A DNA stretch of 64,000 nucleotides from Ascaris suum (taxonomy: Eukaryota; Nematoda; Chromadorea; Rhabditida; Ascarididae): the NCBI GenBank assembly GCA_013433145.1, contig CM024183.1, positions 5,911,703 through 5,975,702 on the forward strand, in the 5' to 3' direction. Numbering within the stretch: position 1 is the stretch's first letter; every line of letters begins with the position of its first letter. The position numbers were made by a program, and so were the translations under genes. Positions 1 through 13,400 of the stretch are shown here, one piece after another. A model generated the notes under the pieces. The model was not told the DNA's origin. It did not search any database and was given only the letters and a program-made list of their open reading frames with translations.

Positions 1-2884
1 TTCGCTATGTGGGAAAACAAAGAGGAAGGAAAGGAAGAAGTATACCGATCCGCTTATATCAATGCTACGATTAGGGGTGAGGATGGGTGTGGGAATCATG
101 AGCGCTTAGCTTCCCCTCAGCTTTCGTTCAGTATGCCAACCATACTCGTAAATTGAGCGTATCATAATAGAAAATAAACAGGTATACGTGTAAATAAATA
201 CCCAGAAGAGCGCAATAAACAAACAAACACAAACACCCACGCACAGATCGACCACAGTAATGCAGCGTATTTCTGCAGATATAATATGCAAAAGCAAGTA
301 TTCCGAAAACTTTGTGTGTTCTTTGCCTTCCGATCAACTACAGACTGACCCGTCAAGCTGCAAAACGCTGTGCTCGCCACATACGCCTACGCGATATCCG
401 ATCCACATGAAATCGGCGAGGAAGACACGTGAATTACGTACGACAGGTATTGCAGTCATTATTCACTACGGCGCTTCCTTTTAAGTTCTTTTCTTTGCAT
501 CTTTTCTTCCTCAATTAGTGATCGGTTTCCTCTTACCTTATTTCATTAGTCTTCACTGTCTCTCATGTTCTTTTTCCGTGTTTTCTCGTGTTACACATTA
601 CGCATCTACGCCATCCATAGTTATAATTTTCTTTTCTCGTTCTCTTCTGCCTTATTTCTCGGCTTTTCCCGTTCTCTCTTGCCCATTAATTGTTGCCGTA
701 AGCGTTATTCGGCATCTTCAGCGACAGCACCATAATTTCAGCTTTCAAGGGGGCAAAATATTTACCGCTGGTGAAGGTTTCTTTTCAAAAGCAAAGAAAA
801 AAACAAGGATCTAAGTTGAGAAGACTGCCAGGACAGGATAGGCGTTGTTTTGGAGCGCTTATAGAAAGCAAAAATAGAAAGTCGAAGCAGGAACTTGTAG
901 AAGGTACATGAAATTAAAACTTTCTTCAAACCAAAAAAAAAAAATCTTTAGACACGAAGGAAAAAAATATTTAGCTGAGAGTACAACGTTAATAAATCTG
1001 GATGTTTACCGAAATGAGAGATGATAAATTCATGTCAAAGGGGGCATATCCGGAGAAGACATTGCATTGAATACGACTGATGAATGCTCCAGTTGGCGCG
1101 TCGCTCCGTCTGACACCGAAGATTAGAACTGCCGTTAGCCGGAGATCGTTGATGACCTCTGTTGTCTCTCCGGTCCCACAAGAAGGAGACGGATGGATTT
1201 TACTCGGGTTTACGTGGGGAAATTTGGCAGTGAGTGAGAGACTGATGAAAACAGTGCATATCAACACATCTGTTCTTGTGGTGTTAGCACTTGACCCAAT
1301 GTTGTGCGTTTCGCCGTCAGCTCGTTTATTCACGATGGTCACTCATCGCAATAGTATCAACAAACCTTTCGATCATTGTACAAGCGATCATCATACTTTG
1401 GACGCATTCACTGCTCGATAGGTGAGCGAACACTCATCGCGGCTACAGTACGACATTGATTACGATATCTATTTTTAGTACCTGTATTTGTTTCCCGAAG
1501 TCGTTCATTTTTTTTTTCAAGAGAAGCTGAGTGAATCTTTGCTGCGATAATCGCTTCTAAACAAGAATGTTACCTCTGAAGGGTGAAACGAGAAAGTGTG
1601 ATCACCTCAATTCGAGAGAATTATTTGACGTTGTCTAGCATTTAAAGAACAAAGCAATGCAACTGCAAAACAAAAATATGACATAATTTGGGCAGAATTT
1701 TGTGGTGCAAATGAGGTAATCGGCTGCATCGTTTTGGCACATGCTCTAACTCATACTCGCATAATTGCATTTTAATGTTCAACACATATTGTTGAGAAGT
1801 GAAGAGGCTGGCTTTCAACCGAGCCGGATTCTCGTGGGGGAATAATTCGATCCAAAAAAAGGAAAGAGACCTGATGAAAACATCGGACTTTTCCACTCTT
1901 CGCTTTACATTGAGATATGCAATGAGGAATAGGTCTTCCGTAGCACACGGGTCTATAGTGAGGAAAGACAGCAATAAGGAGATATGAATGGTGGTCCCTC
2001 TCTTTCAGCGGTTTCATGTCACGGAACCAGACGATTGCCATTGACGCCGTTTCTATTGCAGAAACCGGTTGAATTATTAGAGATTAACATTAATCTTTTT
2101 TTTTTCGCTTCGAATATAAATCGTCTGAATGCACAATCGAAAGGATGCAACTCGGTGACTGAAATAACCGCTATCTTCAAACGTCGAATCTCTGAAATAT
2201 GCAAAAACTAATAAACTTTGAAATGGTTCAGTTAGGCTGGTGCAATTTGCAATTTCCATAAATCAATTCAGCAGATCAAAAATATTCGAGAAACAATGAA
2301 ACAAGCCCATTAACCTACAATCATAGCTTCTTCAAATTCTCAGTTAAATATATTTGTGCTTCATCTACAAAAATTTGCATATATGTAAATTTTATGCCAC
2401 ATTCAAATATCTTCATCTTAATTGAACATAATGAAAAAGAAGGAAAATGCGTTTTGAAGAGTTATTCCATTTGATTATGAGCAAAAAAAGAAAAAAAATT
2501 TATCCTTCCATTTTTCATTGCATGACTATTGAAAAAAATGCCATGCATTTAAACACATAAATACGCATTTATAACCGGAGGGAATCGTATAAAAATATCT
2601 TTTCTGCAATGATTTACTATATGCGCCAAAGAACAAAACGAATTATGCAAATATAGCTGAAATAAGTGACATAGGACTCGTGAATTTTGCATAGAAAATG
2701 AATTATTATCGGAAAGCAGACTCTAGAAAAATTTCCACTCACACTTAGTTGTCAAAAATTGTTTCCATTGGAAATTTATCAACGGAAATTGGATTGTCAC
2801 CGCAAATGAATCGTCCTTGCTTTCTATATTGTAACCGATTACAGGATCACAATCGAGCAATTTATGAAGCATATGAGACCCTTT

Positions 2885-2910
2885 CCCCCCCCCCTTCCCC
2901 CCCCTCCCCC
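2885..2910. repeat. Interrupted poly-C tract
   Basis: Runs of 10, 8 and 5 C separated by TT and T. On the complementary strand this is a G-run array able to form a G-quadruplex. It is one of about ten such tracts in the window. Confidence 0.9.
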
Positions 2911-3591
2911 ATGGGTTCTCATTCTTAATTTACGTCACTAAATATAGCCATTAAATATTGTATTCAAATGTTTAGACGTTTTTTTTGATTTTCCACTCGA
3001 TTGGCATTTATTCTGAGATGAAGTGATTTTTTATTTATGTTTTGCATTAATTTTTTGACTAATTTATTCATTTATTCGCATTATTTTTAAATTCAAATAA
3101 TTGCACAAAATAACTAATGAAAAAAAAACGACGATAAATAAAAAAAAACAACAAATATTCTCAAAAAGTTAAAGACAACAAAACTCGGAAAGCCAAAATG
3201 ATAATTATTATCAAACCGTTCGATGTCCATACTATATCTCTAAGATAAACATATTTAACGTTGTTTCGATAACATTTAACAGTTATTTTTGTGTCGATAA
3301 CAATATAACAAAAAGAATGAAATGAAAATGATACACATATGAAACAAATGTGACGATGCATGCAAATTTGGTATGAGAAATTTGCAATTTTTGCAAAATT
3401 CGCATGAGAACGTTGCAATTTTTTGCACAATTTTCAAGAAAACATTTAAAATGATGATTACTAATGCTACAAGTAAAAAATATCGAGAAAATCATGCCAT
3501 GAAAAACTTCACAAATTACGGTTAATTAATAGGCAATACTTTCTTGATTGCTTGGATGGTCGTAAAATGTAAGAGGTGATTAATAAATTAT

Positions 3592-3760
3592 AGGTTAACT
3601 GCTTTCGGGCAAATTAGAGAGGCGATGACCATAACATAGAGCAAACAATCTACAAATGCCTTGATGCTTGCGTCCGAAACCTATAAGAGGATAGCGTGTT
3701 TGCTTACAGGAATCAGAATTCTTCTAGTTTCTCACATATGGCGTCGTCTTTGCGAAGTTA
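3592..3760 (+). repeat. Dispersed repeat, copy A (TATA-like)
   Basis: About 165 bp that align by eye with 22163-22325. Shared blocks include the AACTGCT start, a CTTGATGC block, a TATAA(A)AGAG-like block, a CTTCTAG block and GGCGT(C/T)GTC near the end. I estimate about two thirds identity with few gaps. It is probably an old copy of a repeat family, or a duplicated promoter-like piece. No open frame is conserved between the copies. Confidence 0.5.
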
Positions 3761-3853
3761 CATCCGGATAATACCGGTGTTCAATCGAATAATTTAATTG
3801 CTTCACCAAATTTGCTCGGAAAATTTTCGACAACTGAAAAATAGGCGATGAAT

Positions 3854-3900
3854 TTTTATCAGTTTTATCACTTTATCAGTTTATCAGTTTATCAGTTTAT
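3854..3900. repeat. TTTATCAG tandem repeat
   Basis: About five head-to-tail copies of an 8-9 bp unit reading TTTATCAG, with the outer copies slightly longer or altered (TTTTATCAC). It lies in the intergenic region and has no obvious function. Confidence 0.85.
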
Positions 3901-4383
3901 ATAATTAAGTATTATTATTTCAATAAAATTATTTCATTTAATAATATAGGTAAATATGATTAAACTGCACCAAAAAAAAAACTCGCAAGCGGTTCAAAAT
4001 AAACCAATAGATTGGTTTATTCGTGAAAAATGCTTTAGCTTTCTATAATACCATACGTTGACCTATCAAAATATTGCATCGACGTTCAATTTTCGAGGCT
4101 AACGGCCTCATTCATGGTCCAAAATTGCATTCATTCTCGACTTATGGACGGTATAGCACATGACGCGTATTTTCGTTCGTCCATTCAACAACGTCACTGA
4201 AAAAGGCTGGTGTTGAATTCAGACATACTGAAATACCTCTGACATGTAGTTTGCTCCACGAGGCGTTGTGCAGCGTATGCACCGCGAAACATTCGGCGGG
4301 GTTTTTACATCCTTTTTCAAGTTTGTATTCGCAAAGCGCATTATAACATCGTATCGGTGCGCAGTTATTTATGCGCCGGTTTT

Positions 4384-4594
<211 letters not shown>

Positions 4595-6614
4595 TGTCTC
4601 TCTTATACGCTTCTCTATTTGTTCAATGATATTGGATTTCCAAAACTGTTAATGAAATATTAGATGAGGAAGCACACCAATACGGTATCGATCTTTATAG
4701 TCTTCTTGATCACGGTCAATCATATGTCATTTAAACAAAATTTAAATAAATTGCTCATAAAAATCCATTAAGAAATTTCCTTTCATAATCGGTTACAAAA
4801 TGCCATCTAATCGATAGCAAACATATCCCAACCTTTTTCGATCAGCTTGAAAATCTCCACATATATTATCCCACAATATTGTTCACAACAATCAACTTTT
4901 GTCTGTCTCATATTCTTGACGGCAATTCAGTAAAGCTCATTTGTGACACTTTCGAAGGGAATCAACAAAAGTCAAAGCTACCATTTTGCTATGCGTGGAT
5001 ATTCTATAAGCCTTTCTGTCTGCTTGTTTATATGCTTGTCTGTCTATTCAATAATTTCAATGGCCTCATACCCCTATATATTCAACAAATAGCGATAATG
5101 CACTTCAATAAAAAAAAGCAATTCAGAGCGATCAAATAACGGAGCTTTTGTCTGTTTCGTTACAACCTTACAGGAAGTGCGCTGCAACATTATCATTCGA
5201 AAAATTGATCTCAACACTCTCAATTAACGCATAATTATGAGTTCATTTATGGGTGGCATAACTTCCACAAAAATGTGGATGCCCGTTTAGAAAAATTTTC
5301 CGTTTATGGTTCATTTATCACTTAATAATTATTCATATTTATGAGATGCAGTTATGCGAACTAGAAATTGCCAAAGAAACCATATGTGATTACTTGAAGA
5401 AATCCGCTTGGAACAATTTCTTCGAGGATTAAAATGAATGAAAGAGTATAAATTACCACAAATTCAATCCGTTTCATCCATTTAGATATAGCGGATGTAT
5501 TTTTATTAGTGTTTACTTTTAACGCCGCGAAAAAGCGTTCTCTTCCTCCTCGGAAATCCAGAAACACACGAGGAAGATGGCACTGATTTGCAATTGTCTT
5601 CTCCTTAGTTCCATAAATGCTGCATTCCATAAAAATCGGCAATCGCAGATATTGAATAAAATCCAAACGTAATTCTACTATTTCAAAAACCTTCTTTTTC
5701 CTCATAGTAGAGATAGCAATCGTTCTAAATTAAACAAAAGTTATTGTGCACATTTTTTCGGTCTCTTTTAAAAGCACATTTCTTAAGCATTAGAAGTCTT
5801 TGCTTTAAGAGGTATTGAAAATAAATTCCATTAGATCCTCTAAGCGCGTAGACTAAACAGTTTGTACCACTTATATTTGAGGCATATACTCATTCATGAA
5901 TGGACAATTTCTGCATATTATTTAATAAACGATAATCGTACATATGCCTAATAAATTGCAATTTAAATATCACCAATGGGTTATGCCGATGTATTTCAAA
6001 AAATTCCCTTCAATTTCATTTGTTTTTAATTTCTTTATTTTATTTATAATTAAAGAACACTGTTTCTTTGTGAATATTTATATGCATAAATATAAAGGCA
6101 TCAATTCGTTCATTTAAATTGCTATATCCGAGGTCATTATTTCGTATATACGACTTTAGAACGGAAGATGGCATCGTGATTGGCCATGTTGTGATCAATT
6201 AAAGAGGAGCGAACAACGTCATGACTGATCTCTTTAAATTTGTTGACTTTCAATTCTTTGCATTCACTAATATTTTGAATGCTCGCGGGTATTTCAATGG
6301 TACTATCATCATATTATGTGCTTGATAATGTCATCAAGTATAACTTCTTCCGCACTTCGTTCTGTGATAGTTAATGACGTTAGATAAAATTATTAAGAAG
6401 ATAGAGAATATATTATCCAGGCGTATTATGCCTGATGTGAAGGTTCTACTCATTAGAGGAAGGTTTTTTTTTAAAGCACAGGTCTAATGAAAATACCGTT
6501 TGGAAGCAAGCAAATGACATTTTAACAGACTTCACTGTTAATATTGCACTATCGTATTCTACGCGTGCACTTCCGCCGTCTTCAGTACAGCAGTTCTAGA
6601 ACCTTTCATTTCGT

Positions 6615-6640
6615 CCCCCACCCCCCCCCCCCCCCCCACC
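6615..6640. repeat. Poly-C tract
   Basis: CCCCC, A, then a run of about 17 C, then ACC. It is G-quadruplex-capable on the minus strand and lies about 0.7 kb upstream of the DONSON-like start codon. Confidence 0.9.
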
Positions 6641-7374
6641 ATCGGCGTTGATGTTATATGCGCTTTGTAATGTGCAACCCCTTTGGCTCGAGTTCAAGCC
6701 ATCACTTTAGACGCCAAATGTGACACGTGACCACTGACTGACTGCATGACCACTTCACATTCTTATCGCGGCGTCCATTTAAATCAATGTCTGCTCCAGT
6801 TCAGGTCGTGTCATTCTTCCACATCCTTTCTCTCTCACTCCGTCTGCTTCTATTTATATGTGTATAAAGTTAGGTGTACCAGTGCCTATCTATGTATATA
6901 TAAGTATACAATGAATAGAAATATGTATCCTCTTTTATGCTGCCCGAGTTGTCGAGGTGAAATCGACCATTCCAAAAGAGTTCAGATTAAACCCTCATGA
7001 GTGTGTTCATTGAGAGTGGCGGATCCCGAAATGTATCTATATTACTCCAAGATTTGTCTCTATAATATCATCCTTGCAAGTGCTTCAGGTAGATATTATT
7101 TCACTGTTACCTATCCGTTAATCAAAGACTCTAATATTACATCGATTCGTTGATAATGATATGTTGTATTTTCTTGTTGGAAAAAACGCATTTATGCTAT
7201 GGAATAAATGCGTTTCTATGATTGATGTTTGAGTTTATTTCTAGATAACGTTCGATGATCAAGTAACAACTCATCAGGGGACGTATCGTTGCAAGTCAAC
7301 ATTTTTGTTATAGTATACTTAATCAGCATCAATAGACAAATCCACTAAGCAATAGCTTCACTAGCGGTGTCAGT

Positions 7375-7463
7375 ATGCCTTCGGGGAATTCGAAGAAGGA
7401 AAGTCCTGCATGGAAGAATCCTCGTGATATCTTCAAGAGGCATCTGAAGCGGAAATCCAGCAG
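7375..7463 (+). other. dnsn-1: First coding exon and start of the DONSON-like gene
   Basis: The ATG at 7375 opens a basic N-terminus (MPSGNSKKESPAWKNPRDIF, then KRHLKRKSS), which resembles the basic start of DONSON proteins. The CAG one base before the ATG looks like an acceptor with no intron needed, consistent with spliced-leader addition. The donor AG|GTTCGT leaves phase 2, completed by T at 8092. The opposite-strand open frame over this exon is a shadow. Confidence 0.8.
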
Positions 7464-10400
7464 GTTCGTCATGCAAAGCTTCTGTTGAACAATTTTTTTT
7501 GTGGATGAGTAGTGTTTCGATCGTCCGAATATGATCAACAGAATGTTGCTAGCTGAAATTTGTTGCCATTCGTTTATTAAAATGTCATACACTGTCGTAT
7601 TTTCCTCGAGGTTATAAATCTGTCGGTTTTTTCTTTGGCAGGAGAGGTTTTAATAAATGAGAGCTGGTAACGCTTCTGACAACATATGAAAACGAAGGAC
7701 TATCCCATCGTCATGAAAGAAGACTTGCGAGGGGTAGGTAATGCTTTGTTAAGACCTAAGACCTCTCTCTGCCTATCCCTCCCTCTCCCTCTCTCTCCAC
7801 TCCCTCTCCCCAAATCTGTAAGAGATTCCATTTAGAAAAAAAAAAAAACTTCTTTCAAGATACAGGATGTATTTGAGCAGATTCGTATTTGATTCTTTCA
7901 TTATCTTTGCCGGACTTGTCTTTCACATTTGCATCGACTTTTAAGCATCCTCATTTTCTTGTAATCCTAGCCCTGTGGCAAGGAAAGGCAGATCCATTTC
8001 CAGTCTCCTTTTTCTTCATCTTCCTCTTCCTTATCATGCATAGTTGATAATACGTTAAATCAACATTTCTGCTCACGCTCATATATTTCAGTCGTCGTTT
8101 GTTGCCTATTATATCATCATCTCCTGCATTATTGCAATCAGAAATTTGCACACAGAGTCAACCACCATTGGATTGTGCAACACGAAGTGCCACTCGATTT
8201 AGTAATCCATTCAAGGTTAGCCGATCGTTGTGTTTATTAGTTTATATCATCAATAAGGCCACAAAATTTATACGTAGATCTAGCACGGAAAGAGATTACT
8301 TTAGAGCAAATTTGAGGAAACCACCAGATATGAAGGTTTACCATCGTTAGAATATCGGAGCAATAGCCTGAAGATGACGATTACCTACTCCTCACCATAA
8401 TCTGCAGTCTGAAGGAGTATTAAAATCTGAAATTCGAGGTGAATGATCTGTGGAATAATAGTAAAAAAGTTCTCCGAAAATATTTATGTAAAGATTTGAA
8501 CAGAAATACTTACTAGTTATTTGAATACGTTGTGAAGTAATGCGATTCAGGACGACATACTCTTATGCCTCCAGGTGGCACTAGCGGCGTATATTTATAT
8601 AAGGCGCCTGAAAACATCTTCCATCTCTCTCTCTCGACTAGTTTAATAATCAGAATTTTGGTACCATTCGAGCAAGATTAATATTAGTTTTATTGAAAAA
8701 CTCCTTTCCTCAGGATTTCAAGATTTTTTATGCTGTTGTGTGGTTCATTTATCGCATATTTCATATTTAGATATAACGCGATTTATTGGCTGTTATGACG
8801 AAGTTAGAATATTTACTGGAAGCGTTATGATAGAGCCTATCGAGGTTACTCATTGAATACTTGAAATAGTTCACTTCCGATAGCTTCGATGTTTGCCAAG
8901 ATGACCATAAGAGAGTTCTATAGGTTTATTGATAAAAGACGGCCATAGTTCGGCACCAAACGGTTAAGCCATAGCCATCTCATAATCCAACGTTTTTGTT
9001 CAGCGACGTTCTCCACACAAGAGACCCTTTTGTGAATTGAATTCTACAGTCGAGAAGGATAAGGGTGATACTCAGTTGACGTGGGATTCTGAAGAAACAC
9101 GCCATGGATTCACTTCATCGAGCGTTTTCGAACGCATTCACGAAGAAGAGGGATCAAGTAAAAGTGTTCGGTCGTCCATCTGTGGCAACGTATGTTTTGA
9201 TTGTTTTTTTTTTTTTTTTTTTTTTTCTTGTCAAATTTCGTTTATGAATCCATCATTAAGCATAATTTGTTTCCATTATGGAAATTTTTCGGAGTGAATT
9301 ATATCGTTTGCAGCTATCGCTTTTATAGCGAAATTTTTTACAACTATGAACGTTGTTTTCTTCTAATCAGCAGCGTTTACTCTTCTTCTAATCAGCTCGG
9401 AGACCTAACTTCCGAGAATGTCGTTGGGATGTAGGGAAATTTGGAAACATATGACTCAAATTAAGGTTAATTAAGAGGCAACAGGTACGGCAGAGTGCCT
9501 TTTCTAAAAAGAAGAGAGAAGGGAGGTAGTATCGTGAGATATGATGCACATTAGCTGTATTTATATTGAAATGTTGACGATGATACGGTGGCATCGTTCT
9601 AAGAGAGAGATGGTATCATGCACGGCAGCATTACTTTATTTATCCATTATTTAATTAAGAGTATTTCCTAACAAAGGAATATAATCAATGATATAAAACG
9701 AAATGAGAGCGAAATATGAAATGAAATTTGTTCAGATCTGATAAATTGTTGATTATGCATTTTATTATTGTAGGATATTTCCGATATCTATCCTATTGAC
9801 TTCTCCAATCTCACAGCTTCATGCTCTTCAACTCCAAAATCAACCCTGACGAAATTGGAGGATTTGGAGAAAACGACGAGTGCAACTCTACCGATTGACT
9901 TGAGGCTGGGCTTCAAGCTACGCATAGAGTCCAAAAAGCCGTTTCCTTGGATGAGCAATCCTCTTTTACCTGGTAAGCTTTACTAATATAGAGGTGGGAA
10001 GGGGAAGGGGCGAGAAATTATACGCTGCATGGAAGAGGAGAAGGAGATGTGGTAGACGAGCTGATTCCACCACTGAATCGTTGCTAGAGGACATTGCTAC
10101 AGTCTTTTACGTTTCTGCTCTAAAGATGGTAAAACATACGTCTCCTTGCTCTAATAAACGAATCCCCGCTTTCTATAATTTCACTAAAACGAAGATCAAT
10201 CAACAAGCAGCAAAAAATGATTTATTATTGGCAATGATTTCAAATGGTAGGTGCCAGCTGGTCAGTCAGCTGTCATTTGGTGGGAAAGTACATATGAGTG
10301 GTAAAATTAAGGGAGATTTAGTTTCTATTGTGTAGGAGCTGATAAAAAGTTTTTTATAGAAAAGGAAGTGCATAGTTACAATGTTTAATGCGTTTTTTTT

Positions 10401-13400
10401 TTCGTTTCAGGTAAATATCCAATACGTATTTCCGGTCTAGAGCATGATGCGGCTATTCGTATGTATTGTTGTGTTGAAAACGATTCTTTGAAGGTTAGTG
10501 CAGTTCGATAATGTCTAATATTCTTTATTCATTCTTCGTTGTCGCAGAAAATCTCATGTAAAAAATACACATTGGTAGTCAATATCCGCTGCCCTTCTCG
10601 ATTGACGGGGATTCATGCGCAAATTTCGAGACTGTTAAGTAATCAGCCATAACCGGGCTGCACCTAATCGTAGAGAGCAATAGAAAATTTCAGGAATTTA
10701 TAAGCGGAATCATTGAAAGGCCCAGGTTTTCTAGTGCTTTCAACACTTTAACCACCATATAGTCTGTTCATGAATCTTTATGGAATTGGAAGTTTCTGCA
10801 ATAGGGGACATTCGTAGCAATTTAACCCGCTCGAGTTTTGCCTTGACCACATTAAAAAAAATCTCTAACTATTCGCCAAAGACGTAATCCGAAATAGGGG
10901 GAATTTGGAGGCAAGGACGTTTCTTTATGGTCGTTTTTGATGCTCTGTGTTTCCATATTCGACGTAGTTGATATGTGCATGGGGTTAGCAATGTTATTAA
11001 GGGGAAGTGCAATGTATTTTAATGTATTTTTATGTAATATTTCTTTATTAGTTTTATGCAATTTGTTTTAATTAATAAATCATTTCCGGTTGCATCTAAT
11101 AACGATAAAATATCAGATTGAAAGAAAAATTCAACAAATTTTGATAAGCTTAATAGATCATTGTGGCACCTTTCAAAGTAAATTGATCTGCTGAATTAAT
11201 AAATGAATTTATCTTGTTTAATTGATTTAATGTGTGATCATATGTCATCATCGGATATATTCACAACTTAAGCGGAATAGAGGACAGGAAATTTAAGATA
11301 TGCATAGTTGTGGAACGATTTTATTGCAAGAAGGAGATGAGGATGTTTTCTGATTTAATAAAGAAAATCAAGTCAATGCGCATATTGTGTTGAGACATCG
11401 CTTTATGGTGCAGCTCGAACTGCTGATTACTTAGCCATATTGGACAGATAATTGTATGCGAGATTGATTGTTTCTAAAAGTTAGAATAGACTTACAATTT
11501 GTGCTCATTTTTGCAGAGCCCCATATTTTCTTCAGTGATATAATTGTTTCGATTGGTTAATTTGTGATAGTTCTTTCAGCAGTATACCATAGGATCTGCA
11601 AAAGTTAATTATATACACGAGGAGCAATCCCCGTTAGCGCATCTCCAAGCGGCAACTTTGTATTGGCAATATCCCAATATCGCATGGATGCGCATGTTTC
11701 CGCGAATTGATGGATCGCAGAAGTTCTTACGAACTCGAGATCCCCAAACACCGACCTTGCAATCATTGGGCTCGGGTTTGGTAGCTGCGCTGATTGAGCA
11801 GTGGTTAGTGTTTAACGTTCTGCGTTCTACTGTTGTCCCACTATGCAAATGAGGGGACAATATATAGATATGCCATATATTAGGGACAGTCTTTCAGATA
11901 ATGGTAAAAAATATAATGGTGTTGATTGGTTCTTATGGACGTGTAAGAGGAGTGAGACGAATTAACAGTGATCAAATCGGACAAAACTATTCTGAAAGTT
12001 CTTCCCAAAAATCTTAAACACCTGACGTATTTTGAATGATTCTGCATTCTTGTAGAAATTATAAACGCCTCTAAAACATAGATGTGTAATGTATTGGCTA
12101 ATATCTAACCACCTCCACAATGTTGTCCATCCATCAGCGGTAGATCGCCACAAGATAATGCGTTCTAGTAGATGATTATTCATTGGGAAGTGCAAGATGC
12201 ATGGTTCAAACAGGTCATGTGAATACGAAAGGGTTCATTAGAATCCCCTTTTAAAGGACCCGGTGTAAATTGACGTTGATGTATATATGTGTTTGCTTAT
12301 TTATTTATTTACTCACATGCATACATTTACATAGTTACTTGTACATGCATACACAGTTATACCTAGCATGCTTTCGTTCTAAGGTGCAATTCGTGATGCT
12401 GTTTATACAGCACAAAATCTTTATGAAGGATGTTTTCGATGAGAGCCATCTTTCAACGAGTCTTATGTTAATATTGCAGGACGCAGGCATTTGAACAGTT
12501 ATTCCACTCATGGAGAAAAGGTTCGCGTCGTTCGTTCTATCTTTGCTGCTCCTCATTCACAGCACTCTTCATGAAGACACCGCGTGAAACACCAACCGAG
12601 ATTGATGATGATTCGACGTGTTCAAGTTGGCGGATTGCTGGCGATTGTTTCCAAGTGATTGTCACACCGACGACTCTCGGATTCCGAGAACAGCTACGAT
12701 CAGAAGGTGTTTTATTATGTCGTATCAAATTCCCACCCTTATAGGACTCTCTTTTTTTTTTCTAAAATTGAGCTTGTAAGACTGAAATGATGAACATTTC
12801 ATTACAATGAAACCGGCGACATGAAGCGAGGGGCGAATTTCCCTGATAATAGGCATAGTGTTGGCTGTGAAAAAATATGTGTGGCGCCAAAAGGTTTGAA
12901 ACAGAACATGGGACCATAAGTATAGAGTTGTACATATTGCGAAATAAGACTGTTAAGTTCGTTCGCTGTTTCTTACTTCTGATTGTATCCGATTTAAAGG
13001 TTCAATGCAAGCAGTATTGATGCGATTTCCACAGAAATCTGCGGGGTGGGGGGGGGGGGGGAGGTAGGGGGCTTTGGCTGCTAAAGGATGAGAGACTGAT
13101 CAATGGAGGCGGTATATGGATCTAAAAAGTTTCGTTCTGCTGAGAGGCATTGTGCGTTTCGAAGTTTCATCATCACTCCAAACCACCAGTTGGGGCGGGT
13201 GTCCTGAAAAATCAACAATATCATGTATGCGCTTAATTTCCTTGAATCATCTATTTGAGAGGATTTGCAGTGACATAGAACGGGTTCATTCCGTGCAAAA
13301 ATCTTTGCTTTTGATGATGAAAAATGGATTGAGGCTAGAACACTCGATTTCGATTGATAAAGCCATGTTCTCAGTTGAAATATGTAAGTATATGCACTCC

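Noticed and set aside
989..1421. Overlapping 113- and 117-codon frames on opposite strands
   Set aside because: No family similarity, no splice context, and mirrored openness typical of chance. A faint resemblance to 1800-1900 was too weak to call a repeat.
5361..5705. 114-codon minus frame
   Set aside because: No motif, no neighbouring exons, and low-complexity hydrophobic/basic mix.
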